Source: Rhodospirillaceae bacterium
Lineage (GTDB): Bacteria; Pseudomonadota; Alphaproteobacteria; Bin65
Direction of reading: 5' to 3'
Length of the DNA stretch: 33,457 nucleotides
Assembly: GCA_009840595.1 (NCBI GenBank)
Contig: VXNK01000133.1
Coordinates: forward strand, 1 to 33,457
Part shown: positions 1 to 7,592 of the stretch, piece after piece
Position numbering within the stretch: position 1 is the stretch's first letter
Layout: each line of letters begins with the position of its first letter
Translations under genes and position numbers: made by a program
The notes under the pieces: generated by a model
What the model was told of the DNA's origin: nothing
What the model saw: the letters and a program-made list of their open reading frames with translations, nothing else
Database searches by the model: none

Positions 1-1
1 T

Positions 2-637
2 CTTCTTTATACTCTCCTGATCGCGGCGTGGGGGCCGGTCCTCTGTCGGGGGGGCGCCGCTTGGCAGACGCCGGCAGCCGCCCGGTTGACCGCAGAGGAC
101 CGCGCCGACCTCAGGCGCATCGAAGAAAGGGTCAACGGCTTCCGCTCGCTGCGCACCCGGTTCCGGCAGGTTTCGCCCGGCGGCGAGGTCTTCCGCGGCG
201 ATATCTTCATCCAGCGGCCGGGCCTTATGCGCATCCAGTTCGACCGGCGGGACATGGTCCTCCTCACCTCGCGCCTCTGGCTGATCGTGATTCAGGGCGA
301 GCGCCGGGAACCGCAGTATTTTCCGCTGAATTCGACGCCCGCCGGCATTCTGGTGCGCGAGCGGATACGGTTCGACCGCGATATCCGCGTCACCGGGATC
401 CGCCGGACGGCGCGCCGGATCTTCGTCACTGTCGTGCGGGTCGACGCGCCCCGCCAGGGCCAAATGATCCTGATATTCGAGCGGCCGACCCTCGACCTGG
501 CCGGCTGGACGGTCGTCGACCCCCAGAACCGGTTGACGCGGGTGACGCTGTCCGAAACGCGGCTCGATCCGCCCCTCGATCCAATGCTGTTTTCGCTGCC
601 GGAGAGCCATCTCCCGCCTGCCGGGAATGAGCGGTAG
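2..637 (+). CDS. lolA: Outer-membrane lipoprotein carrier protein LolA family, 5'-truncated by window edge
   Basis: LolA is the periplasmic chaperone that carries lipoproteins released by LolCDE to the outer membrane. The reading frame is already open at base 2 and starts with a hydrophobic stretch (LLYTLLIAAWGPVL) followed by small residues, which reads as the end of a signal peptide, so the true start lies before the window. After it comes the typical LolA pattern: an amphipathic helix with RxxFxQ (SLRTRFRQVSPGG), then GDIFIQRPGLMRIQF, the strand pair with the RPG-M/F-R turn. The TTG near base 86 would give a shorter protein without a signal peptide and is unlikely to be the start. In alphaproteobacteria lolA often follows ftsK, which may lie just upstream. 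Family assignment is fairly sure; the N-terminus is missing. Confidence 0.82.
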   Translation, partial: LLYTLLIAAWGPVLCRGGAAWQTPAAARLTAEDRADLRRIEERVNGFRSLRTRFRQVSPGGEVFRGDIFIQRPGLMRIQFDRRDMVLLTSRLWLIVIQGERREPQYFPLNSTPAGILVRERIRFDRDIRVTGIRRTARRIFVTVVRVDAPRQGQMILIFERPTLDLAGWTVVDPQNRLTRVTLSETRLDPPLDPMLFSLPESHLPPAGNER

Positions 638-685
638 CCGGAAGAAGCGGTTTACGCCCCGGCGCGCGGGATTATAGTGCGCGCC

Positions 686-1483
686 ATGACAGTCTCCCGA
701 CCGGTTCCGATCGTCGGCGTTTCGGCCTGCCGGCGCGCTTTCGACATCTTTCACGGCCACTGGGTCATGGAGCGCAATCTCGAGGCGCTGCTGGAGACCT
801 CCGGCTGTGTGCCGCTGGCGGTGCCCGCCATGGCGCGCCTGTTTCCCGCCGGCGCGATCGACAGCATTCTGGACCGGCTGGACGGCCTTCTGCTCACCGG
901 CAGCCCGTCGAATGTCGAGCCCCATCACTACGACGCCGAGCCCTTCGAGGGCGATTTCAACGACCCGGACCGGGACGCCACGACCCTGCCGCTGATCCGC
1001 GGCGCGGTCCGCCGCGGCATTCCGGTTTTCGCCGTCTGCCGCGGCATCCAGGAGCTGAACGTCGCCATGGGCGGCAGCCTGCACGGCAAGCTGCACGAGG
1101 TGCCGGGCCATCGGGATCACCGGTCGGACAAGACCCGGCCGAAGGGCGTGCGGTCGGCGCGTCAGCACCCGATTGCCATCGCCGGGCAGGGCCTGCTGCG
1201 CCGGATCCTGAATGCCGACAGCGTCATCGTGAACACGCTCCATGCGCAGGGCATCCGGGAGCCGGCGCCGGGCGCGCGGATCAATGCCGTGACGGACGAC
1301 GGGGTCATAGAGGCGATCGACTTTCCGGAAAGTCCCGGCTTCGTCCTCGGCGTGCAGTGGCATCCCGAAATCACCCACGACACGGACGAAAACAGCCGCG
1401 CCCTGTTCGAGGCGTTCGGCGCGGCGGTCCGGGCCTATGCCGGCGCGGACGCGGCCGGTGGCCTGCTGACCGCGGCCGAATAG
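686..1483 (+). CDS. Gamma-glutamyl-gamma-aminobutyrate hydrolase-like class I glutamine amidotransferase (peptidase C26)
   Basis: A cytoplasmic hydrolase of the PuuD/peptidase C26 family, which cleaves gamma-glutamyl bonds, classically gamma-Glu-GABA in putrescine breakdown. Visible motifs are the oxyanion strand LLLTGSPSNVEP, the nucleophile elbow AVCRGIQELN with Cys near residue 118, and the distal GVQWHPE with His near 226 and Glu near 228, so the catalytic triad is complete. The length of about 265 residues is normal for the family. ATG at 686 is preferred; an in-frame GTG at 677 would add three residues. No other polyamine genes are adjacent, so the substrate is open. It sits 48 bases after lolA and 33 before xthA, in the same direction. 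Confidence 0.85.
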   Translation: MTVSRPVPIVGVSACRRAFDIFHGHWVMERNLEALLETSGCVPLAVPAMARLFPAGAIDSILDRLDGLLLTGSPSNVEPHHYDAEPFEGDFNDPDRDATTLPLIRGAVRRGIPVFAVCRGIQELNVAMGGSLHGKLHEVPGHRDHRSDKTRPKGVRSARQHPIAIAGQGLLRRILNADSVIVNTLHAQGIREPAPGARINAVTDDGVIEAIDFPESPGFVLGVQWHPEITHDTDENSRALFEAFGAAVRAYAGADAAGGLLTAAE

Positions 1484-1516
1484 GCGCCCCACAGCTTCCC
1501 GGCCGACACTGCGGGC

Positions 1517-2305
1517 ATGAAACTCGTCACCTGGAACATCAATTCGATCCGCCCGCGCCTCCATCTGGTCGAGCGGCTGGTCGCGGTCGAAAACCCCGAC
1601 GTGATCTGCCTGCAGGAAACCAAGGTCGAGGACGGCAAGTTTCCGCTGGAGCCCTTGCGCGCCATGGGTTTCGCGCATATCGAAATCTTCGGCATGAAGG
1701 CCTATCACGGCGTGGCGGTCCTGTCGCGCGTGCCGCTGAAGGATCACGCCCGGCATAACTGGTGCGACATCGATGACGCGCGGCACCAGTCGGCGATGCT
1801 GCCCGGCGGGATCGAGCTGCACAATGTCTACCTGCCGTCCGGCGGGGACGAGCCCGACCCGGCGGCCAATCCGAAATTCGCGCACAAGCTGCGCTTCATG
1901 GCCGAGCAGGCCGAATGGTGGGCGGCCCAGGACCCGTCGAGGCCGCGCATCCTGGTCGGCGACCTGAACGTTGCGCCGCTCGAAACCGACGTCTGGTCCC
2001 ACAGGCAGCTCCTGAAGGTGGTGAGTCACACGCCCGTCGAGGTCGAGCATTTCGGGCGGATGCAGGCCGCCCACACCTGGGTCGACGCGGTGCGCGCGAA
2101 AATCGACCCGGCGGAGAAGCTGTACAGCTGGTGGAGCTACCGCGCGCGGGACTGGCGCGCCTCGAACCGGGGCCGGCGCCTGGACCATATCTGGGTCACG
2201 CCGCCGCTGGCGCCGAAAATCCGGGCAGCCCGGGTGGTGATGGATGCGCGGGACTGGGAAAAGGCGTCGGACCATGCGCCGGTGCTGGTCGAGCTTGATG
2301 CCTGA
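1517..2305 (+). CDS. xthA: Exodeoxyribonuclease III
   Basis: An AP endonuclease and 3'-5' exonuclease of base-excision repair, of the endonuclease/exonuclease/phosphatase fold. The sequence begins MKLVTWNINSIRPRL with Asn7, has LQETK with the metal-binding Glu34, the GDLNVAP motif, and ends with the SDHAPV motif (Asp252, His253), the same order and spacing as in Escherichia coli ExoIII. The length of 262 residues is normal. The ATG at 1517 is fixed by the conserved N-terminal strand. It lies 33 bases after the amidotransferase gene and converges on the methyltransferase gene, whose stop is only 12 bases away on the other strand. Confidence 0.93.
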   Translation: MKLVTWNINSIRPRLHLVERLVAVENPDVICLQETKVEDGKFPLEPLRAMGFAHIEIFGMKAYHGVAVLSRVPLKDHARHNWCDIDDARHQSAMLPGGIELHNVYLPSGGDEPDPAANPKFAHKLRFMAEQAEWWAAQDPSRPRILVGDLNVAPLETDVWSHRQLLKVVSHTPVEVEHFGRMQAAHTWVDAVRAKIDPAEKLYSWWSYRARDWRASNRGRRLDHIWVTPPLAPKIRAARVVMDARDWEKASDHAPVLVELDA

Positions 2306-2317
2306 CTCCGGCCGGAC

Positions 2318-2839
2318 TCAGGCGCGCCCGTAGACGAAATAGGGCCAGGGGGCGATTCCTTCGGGCAACGCAACGGCCGGAGTTTCCAGCCGGATCAGGC
2401 CGGTGCAGCCCATATCCCGGTCGCCGAGCAGAAGGCCGCCGGGCGCCAGCCGCGGCGCCATCGCGCTGCCGACAAAGTGCGCGAGCGCAGCGTCGGCACG
2501 GCGGCTTTCGGTGCCGATATCGGCATGGACGAGCGCCGGCGGCGCCCCGACTTCGGCCCGGCAGGGCGGCAGCGTCTCCCGGAAATCGCCGAGCAGGATC
2601 CGTCCCGGGGCCGGCCGGCTGTGCGCCGGCGCGTGAACTTCGTGGTCGAACGCCCAGATTTCGCGGTCGGGAAACAGGCGCCGCAAATGGCTATAGGTCC
2701 GGCCCTTGCCGAGGCCGATTTCGAGAACCGGGCCGTCGATGCCGGCGACCCGCTCGGCGGCCCAGTCCAGCAGGGCGCGCTGGGTCGCCAGCCGGGCGAT
2801 CATGCGCTCGAGCCGGCTTTCCGTCTCCATTTTGGTCAT
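2318..2839 (-). CDS. Small class I SAM-dependent methyltransferase
   Basis: A 173-residue protein with the class I methyltransferase motif I GPVLEIGLGKGRTYSHL near residues 36-51, followed by an acidic strand end (IWAFDHEV) and later strands VHADIGT and GGLLLGDRDMG. It resembles the small S-adenosylmethionine methyltransferases of Pfam Methyltransf_17; the substrate is unknown. It starts 19 bases after the stop of the cyclic-nucleotide-binding gene and is probably the last gene of a three-gene operon with the ABC protein. Two ATG codons, at 2839 and 2830, are possible starts; neither has a clear Shine-Dalgarno sequence, which fits translation coupled to the upstream gene. Confidence 0.75.
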   Translation of the reverse strand: MTKMETESRLERMIARLATQRALLDWAAERVAGIDGPVLEIGLGKGRTYSHLRRLFPDREIWAFDHEVHAPAHSRPAPGRILLGDFRETLPPCRAEVGAPPALVHADIGTESRRADAALAHFVGSAMAPRLAPGGLLLGDRDMGCTGLIRLETPAVALPEGIAPWPYFVYGRA

Positions 2840-2858
2840 CGGACGCCGCCGCGTTCGG

Positions 2859-3305
2859 TCAGGCGGCGCTCAATTCCCGGATCCGGACGTTGGTCGCCTC
2901 CAGGCGCTTGGCCAGTTCGCGCATGATTTCCACCGCGATCTGCGGAAACTCCATGACGAGGCGAAAAAACAGTTCTTTCGAGATCACCATCGCGTCGAGC
3001 CGGGTCGTGGCCTTCACCGTCGCCGTGCGCGGCACGTCGGTCAGGATGGCGATTTCGCCGATCAGCGCGTTTTTCGTGAAATGCGCGACCGTCAACGGGC
3101 CGTCGTCGGTATCGATCATCACGTCCGCTTCGCCGTCCACGATGATGTAGGCGCTGTCGCCCTCGTCGCCCTGGCGGAACAGGTATTCGCCCTCGTTGTA
3201 GGCGTGACGCTCGCTGGTGAAGGCCAGAAGCTTCAGCTTCGACGGCTCGATGTTCGCGAACATCGGGATATTGCGCAGAATTTCGACTTCTTCGTTCAGG
3301 CTCAC
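2859..3305 (-). CDS. Stand-alone cyclic-nucleotide-binding domain protein
   Basis: A 148-residue protein made almost entirely of one CAP-type cyclic-nucleotide-binding domain. Visible features are the N-terminal helix (LRNIPMFANIEPSKLKLLA), the first barrel turn (FRQGDEGDSAYIIVDGEADV), and the phosphate-binding cassette around GEIAILTDVPRTATV with the conserved Gly-Glu and Arg, so ligand binding looks intact. A C-terminal helix (EIMRELAKRLEATNVRIREL) ends the protein; there is no DNA-binding helix-turn-helix, so it is not a Crp-type transcription factor. The GTG start at 3305 is chosen because GGAGG lies seven bases upstream. It starts 68 bases after the stop of the ABC-protein gene, and probably acts with that protein as a cAMP- or cGMP-responsive partner (inference). 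Confidence 0.85.
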   Translation of the reverse strand: MSLNEEVEILRNIPMFANIEPSKLKLLAFTSERHAYNEGEYLFRQGDEGDSAYIIVDGEADVMIDTDDGPLTVAHFTKNALIGEIAILTDVPRTATVKATTRLDAMVISKELFFRLVMEFPQIAVEIMRELAKRLEATNVRIRELSAA

Positions 3306-3373
3306 GTTACGTCCTCCGGTCCCTTGTGCGGGAGTCCCTTCGCGGCCGGCCGCCGACCCGCATCCGCCGCCGC

Positions 3374-6097
3374 CTATTCCGTCTCCAGCAGTTCCCGCAG
3401 CGCCGAACCCTCCCTGTCGAGTTCGGCGAAGCTGCCCTGTTCGGCGACCCGGCCGTTCTTCAGCACGATGACATGGTCGAAGTTCCGGGCGAAGCCCGGC
3501 CGGTGCAGCGACCAGATCACGCCGCGGCCCTTCATCTCGCCCAGCACGGCGTCGAGCACCCGGCGCTGGGCGGCGCCGTCCAGATTGCCGATGCCTTCGT
3601 TGACGATGAAGAGATCCGGCCGCTTGATCAGGCCGCGGGCCATGTTGACCTTCTGGCGCTGCGCCGCCGACAGCCGGGCCCCGCCGACGCCGACCGAATG
3701 GGCCAGGCCGGCCACCATCACGGCTTCGCGCAGCGACAGGGAATCGAGCACTTCGCCGATCATCGTGCTGAGCTTGCCGGCGGCGTTGGCTTCGCCGTAG
3801 GAGACCTTGCCGAACAGGATATTGTCCTGCAGCGTCGCGGCCCGGTTGTACCGTTCCGGATCGAAGAACTCGACCTCGCCGCGCAACCCGTCCGGCAGCG
3901 TCCCGGCGAAAATGTCCCGCGCTTTCAACACCCTGGCCTGGATATCCTCGGTCAGCAGCCCGAGCCGGTGCCGGGCGGGGATCAGCTTGAAGGGCAGCGA
4001 ACGCAGGCGGAGCCGGTCGTCCTCGCGCATCTCTCCGGTGGACTGGCCGGACGTTCTGGCCAACAGGTGCTGATACTCGGGCATCTCTTCGGAGCCGAAG
4101 AAGCTGAACTGGTCGAAAAAGGCGTGGCCCGGCGGCAGGTCGGCAAAGATCTCGACCATCGTCTCGGCAAGCTGACGTCCGACCTCGAGCAGCGTTTCGG
4201 CGAGGCCGGCTTCGTGGATCGTCTGCCGAACGAAGGGATGCTCGGCCAGCCGGTCGATATCGAAAGCGGCGCCCGCCGGCGTACCGAACAGCAGGTTCTC
4301 GGCAAGGGTGGCGTTGGTGTTGTAGCGCGCCCGGTCGAACGGCTCGACCAGGGCCGACTGTTGCGTCTCGTCCAGTCTGGCGCGCAGGGCCGCCCGGGCC
4401 GCAAGCATCGCTTCGGCCAGATCGGGCTGGTCCGCCGGATCGATCGTGCCGTGCAGGCCGAACCGGTACAGGTCGTCGCCCAGATCGACGAGCCGCAGCA
4501 TGTCGACGCATTTCCGGTCGAGCGCGTCGCGGTCCGGAACGCCGGCCGCATCGTAGTCCACCCAGTCCGCCGTCGGGTCGGCATCGATGTTCGCCGCCGC
4601 GCGGGCATCGCGGATGTAGCGGTTGCGCCGCGCGTCGCCGGCCTCCGCCGCAGGCCGGAGCGGCCGGTGGCGCAGGCCGTAGTCCAGGTTTTCGCGCAGG
4701 TCGGTCGAGAACAGGTAGGGCACCGGCCCGGCGTAGGACATCTTCCGGCCGGTGAAGGGCTCGGGCAGATCGTCCAGGCGCCGGCCGGCGAGGTCGACCC
4801 GGCCGCCGGTGCCTGTCGCCAGCCGGGCGAGCACCAGCGCCAACTCGTCCCGCCCGCTGCTGCCGCTGCCGACGATCGCCGTGTGCTTGTCGAGATCGAC
4901 CGAGAAGGTGACGCCGTCGACGGTTCTGTTCTGACCGTCCTCGGAATAGGCAAGGCCGGCCACATCGAGCTTCGGGCCCGTCGATTCCGGGCCGGCATCG
5001 TCGGTCAACTGCAGGGTTTCGTCGAACAGGCCGGGCGGATCGAACTGCTCGACCACCGATTCGTACTTCACCTTGATGTCGGCCTGGAGCTGGTAATAGT
5101 TCAGCAACTCCTTCCACGGCGAGCTGAGATCCTTGTAGGCCGCGAGCACGGCGGTCAGCGCGCCGATGGTCATGTCGCCGGCGATCACGAGATAGCCGCC
5201 GATCGCATAGAAGAAGAACGGCGTGAGCTGCGCCATGAAGCTGTTGAGGAACTTGATGGCGAACTTGCGGCGGAAAATCTCGTAGCGGATGGTGTAGATG
5301 CGGTCGAGGCGCCGCGCGATGCCGGCGCGCTCGTAGACCGAGGCGTCGTTGGCGCGGATTTCGGCGATGCCGGAGATCGATTCGCCGATATTGTCGGCAA
5401 GGCCGCGCACTTCCCGCACCCGGGCCTTGCCGAGTGCGATGACCCGCTTCTGCAGCTTGGGAACGATGTAGATCTGCAGCGGATAGAGCGCCGTCGCGGC
5501 GAGGCCGAGGAAGACGTCCTGGGCAAAGATGAAACCCAGATAGACCAGCAGCAGGCCGCCGAAATAGAGCGGCGTCGACGTTGCCGTGCCGACATAGCCG
5601 CCGACCGGCTCCACCTCGGCGGTGATCATCGGAATGATCTCGCCCTGGGAGACCTTCTTGAAATGGGGCAGCGGAAAACGAAGGATGCGCGAATAGAGCA
5701 TGTAGCGCAGGCGGCGGAGCATCTGCTCGCCCAGCCGGCCGGCGTAGACGTTCAGCACATATTTCACGCCGCCGCTGAGGATGACGAAGAAAAGGAAGCC
5801 GAAGCTGAGCGCCATCAGGAAGGTGATCTGCTCCATTTCGGCGCCCAGCACGTCGCGCGCCCAGCCGCCCCTCGCCCCGATCGCCTGGTCGATGATGGTC
5901 TTCGGCAGTTCCAGCGTGAGGTAGATGATCGGCCAGGAGATCACGGTCAGGGCGAGCACGACAAGCTGCTGCCGCTTGCTGTACTTCATGATGAAGCGGA
6001 AGATGCTCCGCTCCAGCGGCACGTTCGGCCGATAGCCGGGCGTCTCGTGCCCCGGCAGCCGGCCAGGGCCGCCGCCTTCGGTCGCCGAAGCCGCCAT
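3374..6097 (-). CDS. ABC-exporter-like protein with degenerate, enlarged nucleotide-binding domain
   Basis: A 907-residue inner-membrane protein. Residues about 30-330 form an ABC exporter-type transmembrane domain, with hydrophobic segments near 46-63, 94-114, 176-209 and 300-327 and a typical coupling region (LADNIGESISGIAEIRAN). The nucleotide-binding domain starts near 380 but departs from the consensus: Walker A reads GSGSSGRDE with Arg416 and Asp417 where Lys and Ser/Thr are expected; the Q-loop glutamine appears to be Pro458; the signature is LSAAQ (809-813) instead of LSGGQ; Walker B ends IVNE with Asn833 before the retained Glu834; His865 is kept. About 390 residues separate Walker A from the signature, against roughly 100-130 usually, and this stretch holds a repeated YNxxATLx(E/D)N(L/I)LFG motif at 592-605 and 750-763. 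ATG at 6097 lacks a strong Shine-Dalgarno sequence. Substrate unknown; ATP hydrolysis is doubtful. Confidence 0.85.
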   Translation of the reverse strand: MAASATEGGGPGRLPGHETPGYRPNVPLERSIFRFIMKYSKRQQLVVLALTVISWPIIYLTLELPKTIIDQAIGARGGWARDVLGAEMEQITFLMALSFGFLFFVILSGGVKYVLNVYAGRLGEQMLRRLRYMLYSRILRFPLPHFKKVSQGEIIPMITAEVEPVGGYVGTATSTPLYFGGLLLVYLGFIFAQDVFLGLAATALYPLQIYIVPKLQKRVIALGKARVREVRGLADNIGESISGIAEIRANDASVYERAGIARRLDRIYTIRYEIFRRKFAIKFLNSFMAQLTPFFFYAIGGYLVIAGDMTIGALTAVLAAYKDLSSPWKELLNYYQLQADIKVKYESVVEQFDPPGLFDETLQLTDDAGPESTGPKLDVAGLAYSEDGQNRTVDGVTFSVDLDKHTAIVGSGSSGRDELALVLARLATGTGGRVDLAGRRLDDLPEPFTGRKMSYAGPVPYLFSTDLRENLDYGLRHRPLRPAAEAGDARRNRYIRDARAAANIDADPTADWVDYDAAGVPDRDALDRKCVDMLRLVDLGDDLYRFGLHGTIDPADQPDLAEAMLAARAALRARLDETQQSALVEPFDRARYNTNATLAENLLFGTPAGAAFDIDRLAEHPFVRQTIHEAGLAETLLEVGRQLAETMVEIFADLPPGHAFFDQFSFFGSEEMPEYQHLLARTSGQSTGEMREDDRLRLRSLPFKLIPARHRLGLLTEDIQARVLKARDIFAGTLPDGLRGEVEFFDPERYNRAATLQDNILFGKVSYGEANAAGKLSTMIGEVLDSLSLREAVMVAGLAHSVGVGGARLSAAQRQKVNMARGLIKRPDLFIVNEGIGNLDGAAQRRVLDAVLGEMKGRGVIWSLHRPGFARNFDHVIVLKNGRVAEQGSFAELDREGSALRELLETE

Positions 6098-6292
6098 CAG
6101 GCCGGAAGACCCGCGGCGAAAACCGCGTCAGGACTGGCAAAAATGCGCATGGAAACCGACATTGAACCTGGCGTCCGGTTCTGACACCATAATTCAGGGC
6201 ATGGCGGACTGGCGATACGCAATTCGCGGCGCCGGGTCGGCTGGCGGGAATGCGGCCGCCGCTGCCCCGGGGCCCGGCCGATCGGAGCGACG
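6098..6292. promoter_or_regulatory. Divergent intergenic region between ABC operon and glycan cluster
   Basis: A 195-base gap between divergently transcribed genes, so it must hold promoters for the leftward ABC-protein operon and probably the rightward glycosyltransferase cluster. A TTGAAC at 6162-6167 and a CATAAT at 6188-6193 lie on the plus strand, but the 20-base spacing is too long for a standard sigma-70 promoter, so I do not claim exact boxes. No convincing operator palindrome was seen. Confidence 0.4.
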
Positions 6293-7588
6293 ATGGCGGC
6301 AGACAAGACAGTGCGAGCCGAGTACGGTCCGGATCTCCGGGAGGCCGGGGCCTTTTCCGAAAGCCTGCCGGCGGAGGCGCTGGGCGACGGCTTCCGCATC
6401 CTGATCTACAGCCACGACAGTTTCGGCCTCGGCCATCTGCGCCGCTGCCGCGCCATCGCCCACGCCCTGGTCGAGCATCGCAGCAACCTTTCGGTGCTGA
6501 TCCTGTCCGGCTCGCCGATCATCGGCAGCTTCGATTTTCGCTCGCGGGTCGATTTCGTGCGCGTCCCCGGCGTCATCAAGCTGCGCAACGGCGAATATAC
6601 CGCGCTGAACCTCCATATCGGCCTGCAGCAGACCCTGGCCATCCGCGCGTCGATCATCCGGCACACCGCCGAAGTTTTCGCACCGCACCTGTTTCTGGTC
6701 GACAAGGAGCCGCTGGGCCTGCGCGGCGAGATCGAGGAAACGCTGGCCTTTCTCAAGGAACGCCGCACGCCCCTGGTGCTCGGACTGCGCGACGTTATCG
6801 ACGAACCGGAACTGCTGCAGCCGGAATGGGAACGCAAGAACGCCGTCCCCGCCCTCTCGAAATACTACGATTCGATCTGGGTTTACGGCCTGCCGCAGAT
6901 CTGCGACCCGCTCGCCGGGCTGCGGGTGCCGAAATCGGTTCGGCGCAAGATGGTCTATACCGGCTATCTGCACCGGGACCTTCCGACCGGCGGACCCGCC
7001 GACCCGTCGCAACTCGAAGACCCGTACATTCTGGTGACGCCGGGCGGCGGCGGCGACGGCGAAGCGCTGGTCGACTGGGTGCTGCGCGTCTACGAACAGC
7101 GCCGGACCATGCCGCTGCGCGCCGTCATCGTGACCGGCCCGTTCATGCAGGCCGACAAGCAGGCCGAATTCCAGCAGCGCGCCGCCGCGCTGCACGATGT
7201 CAGCGTGACGACCTTCGATGCGGCGTTCGAACATCTCATTTCAGGCGCCGAAGCGGTCGTCGCCATGGGCGGCTACAACACCTTCTGCGAGGTTCTGTCG
7301 TTCGACAAGCGCGCCTTGCTGGTGCCCCGGACCGTGCCGCGCCGCGAACAGTTCATCCGCGCCCGCCAGGCCCAGGAAGCCGGCCTGCTGACCGTGCTGG
7401 AGGACGACGGCATCCGCGACGTCGACCGGATGGCGACCGCGCTGCGGCAACTGCCGCAGCAGAACCGGCCGTCGGACGTTGTCGTGCCGGGGCTCCTGGA
7501 CGGGCTGGACAACGTCAACCGGCTGGTCGGGCGGGTCATGGAGCGCGGACCGCGCCGGCTCGTTCCGGGTAGGGCGAAGGCCGCCTGA
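6293..7588 (+). CDS. Predicted MurG-like glycosyltransferase (COG4671-type), first copy
   Basis: A 431-residue GT-B fold protein. The N-terminal half carries YSHDSFGLGHLRRCRAIAHAL, the glycine/histidine loop typical of MurG-like and COG4671 predicted glycosyltransferases. The C-terminal half has ILVTPGGGGDG and VVAMGGYNTFCEVLSFDKRALLVPR, the nucleotide-sugar-binding signature of Glyco_tran_28_C proteins, followed by REQFIRARQAQEAG. It probably transfers a sugar from a nucleotide-sugar donor at the cytoplasmic face of the membrane; donor and acceptor cannot be read from sequence. It is the first gene of a six-gene block and is followed by a gene starting about five bases downstream. A distant relative lies in the same block at 10607-11761. 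Confidence 0.8.
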   Translation: MAADKTVRAEYGPDLREAGAFSESLPAEALGDGFRILIYSHDSFGLGHLRRCRAIAHALVEHRSNLSVLILSGSPIIGSFDFRSRVDFVRVPGVIKLRNGEYTALNLHIGLQQTLAIRASIIRHTAEVFAPHLFLVDKEPLGLRGEIEETLAFLKERRTPLVLGLRDVIDEPELLQPEWERKNAVPALSKYYDSIWVYGLPQICDPLAGLRVPKSVRRKMVYTGYLHRDLPTGGPADPSQLEDPYILVTPGGGGDGEALVDWVLRVYEQRRTMPLRAVIVTGPFMQADKQAEFQQRAAALHDVSVTTFDAAFEHLISGAEAVVAMGGYNTFCEVLSFDKRALLVPRTVPRREQFIRARQAQEAGLLTVLEDDGIRDVDRMATALRQLPQQNRPSDVVVPGLLDGLDNVNRLVGRVMERGPRRLVPGRAKAA

Positions 7589-7592
7589 GGCG

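Noticed and set aside
2859..6140. A single 1093-codon frame joining an upstream region to the cyclic-nucleotide-binding domain
   Set aside because: Only the last 148 codons are protein-like; the rest is an out-of-frame shadow of the ABC gene. A GTG with GGAGG at 3305 gives the real start, so this is not an ABC-CNBD fusion.
3326..6184. Long open frame (952 codons) antisense to the ABC-protein gene
   Set aside because: Arises from GC-rich third positions; its translation has no domain, is rich in Arg/Gly/Ala/Asp/Gln, and the opposite strand encodes a clear transmembrane ABC protein.
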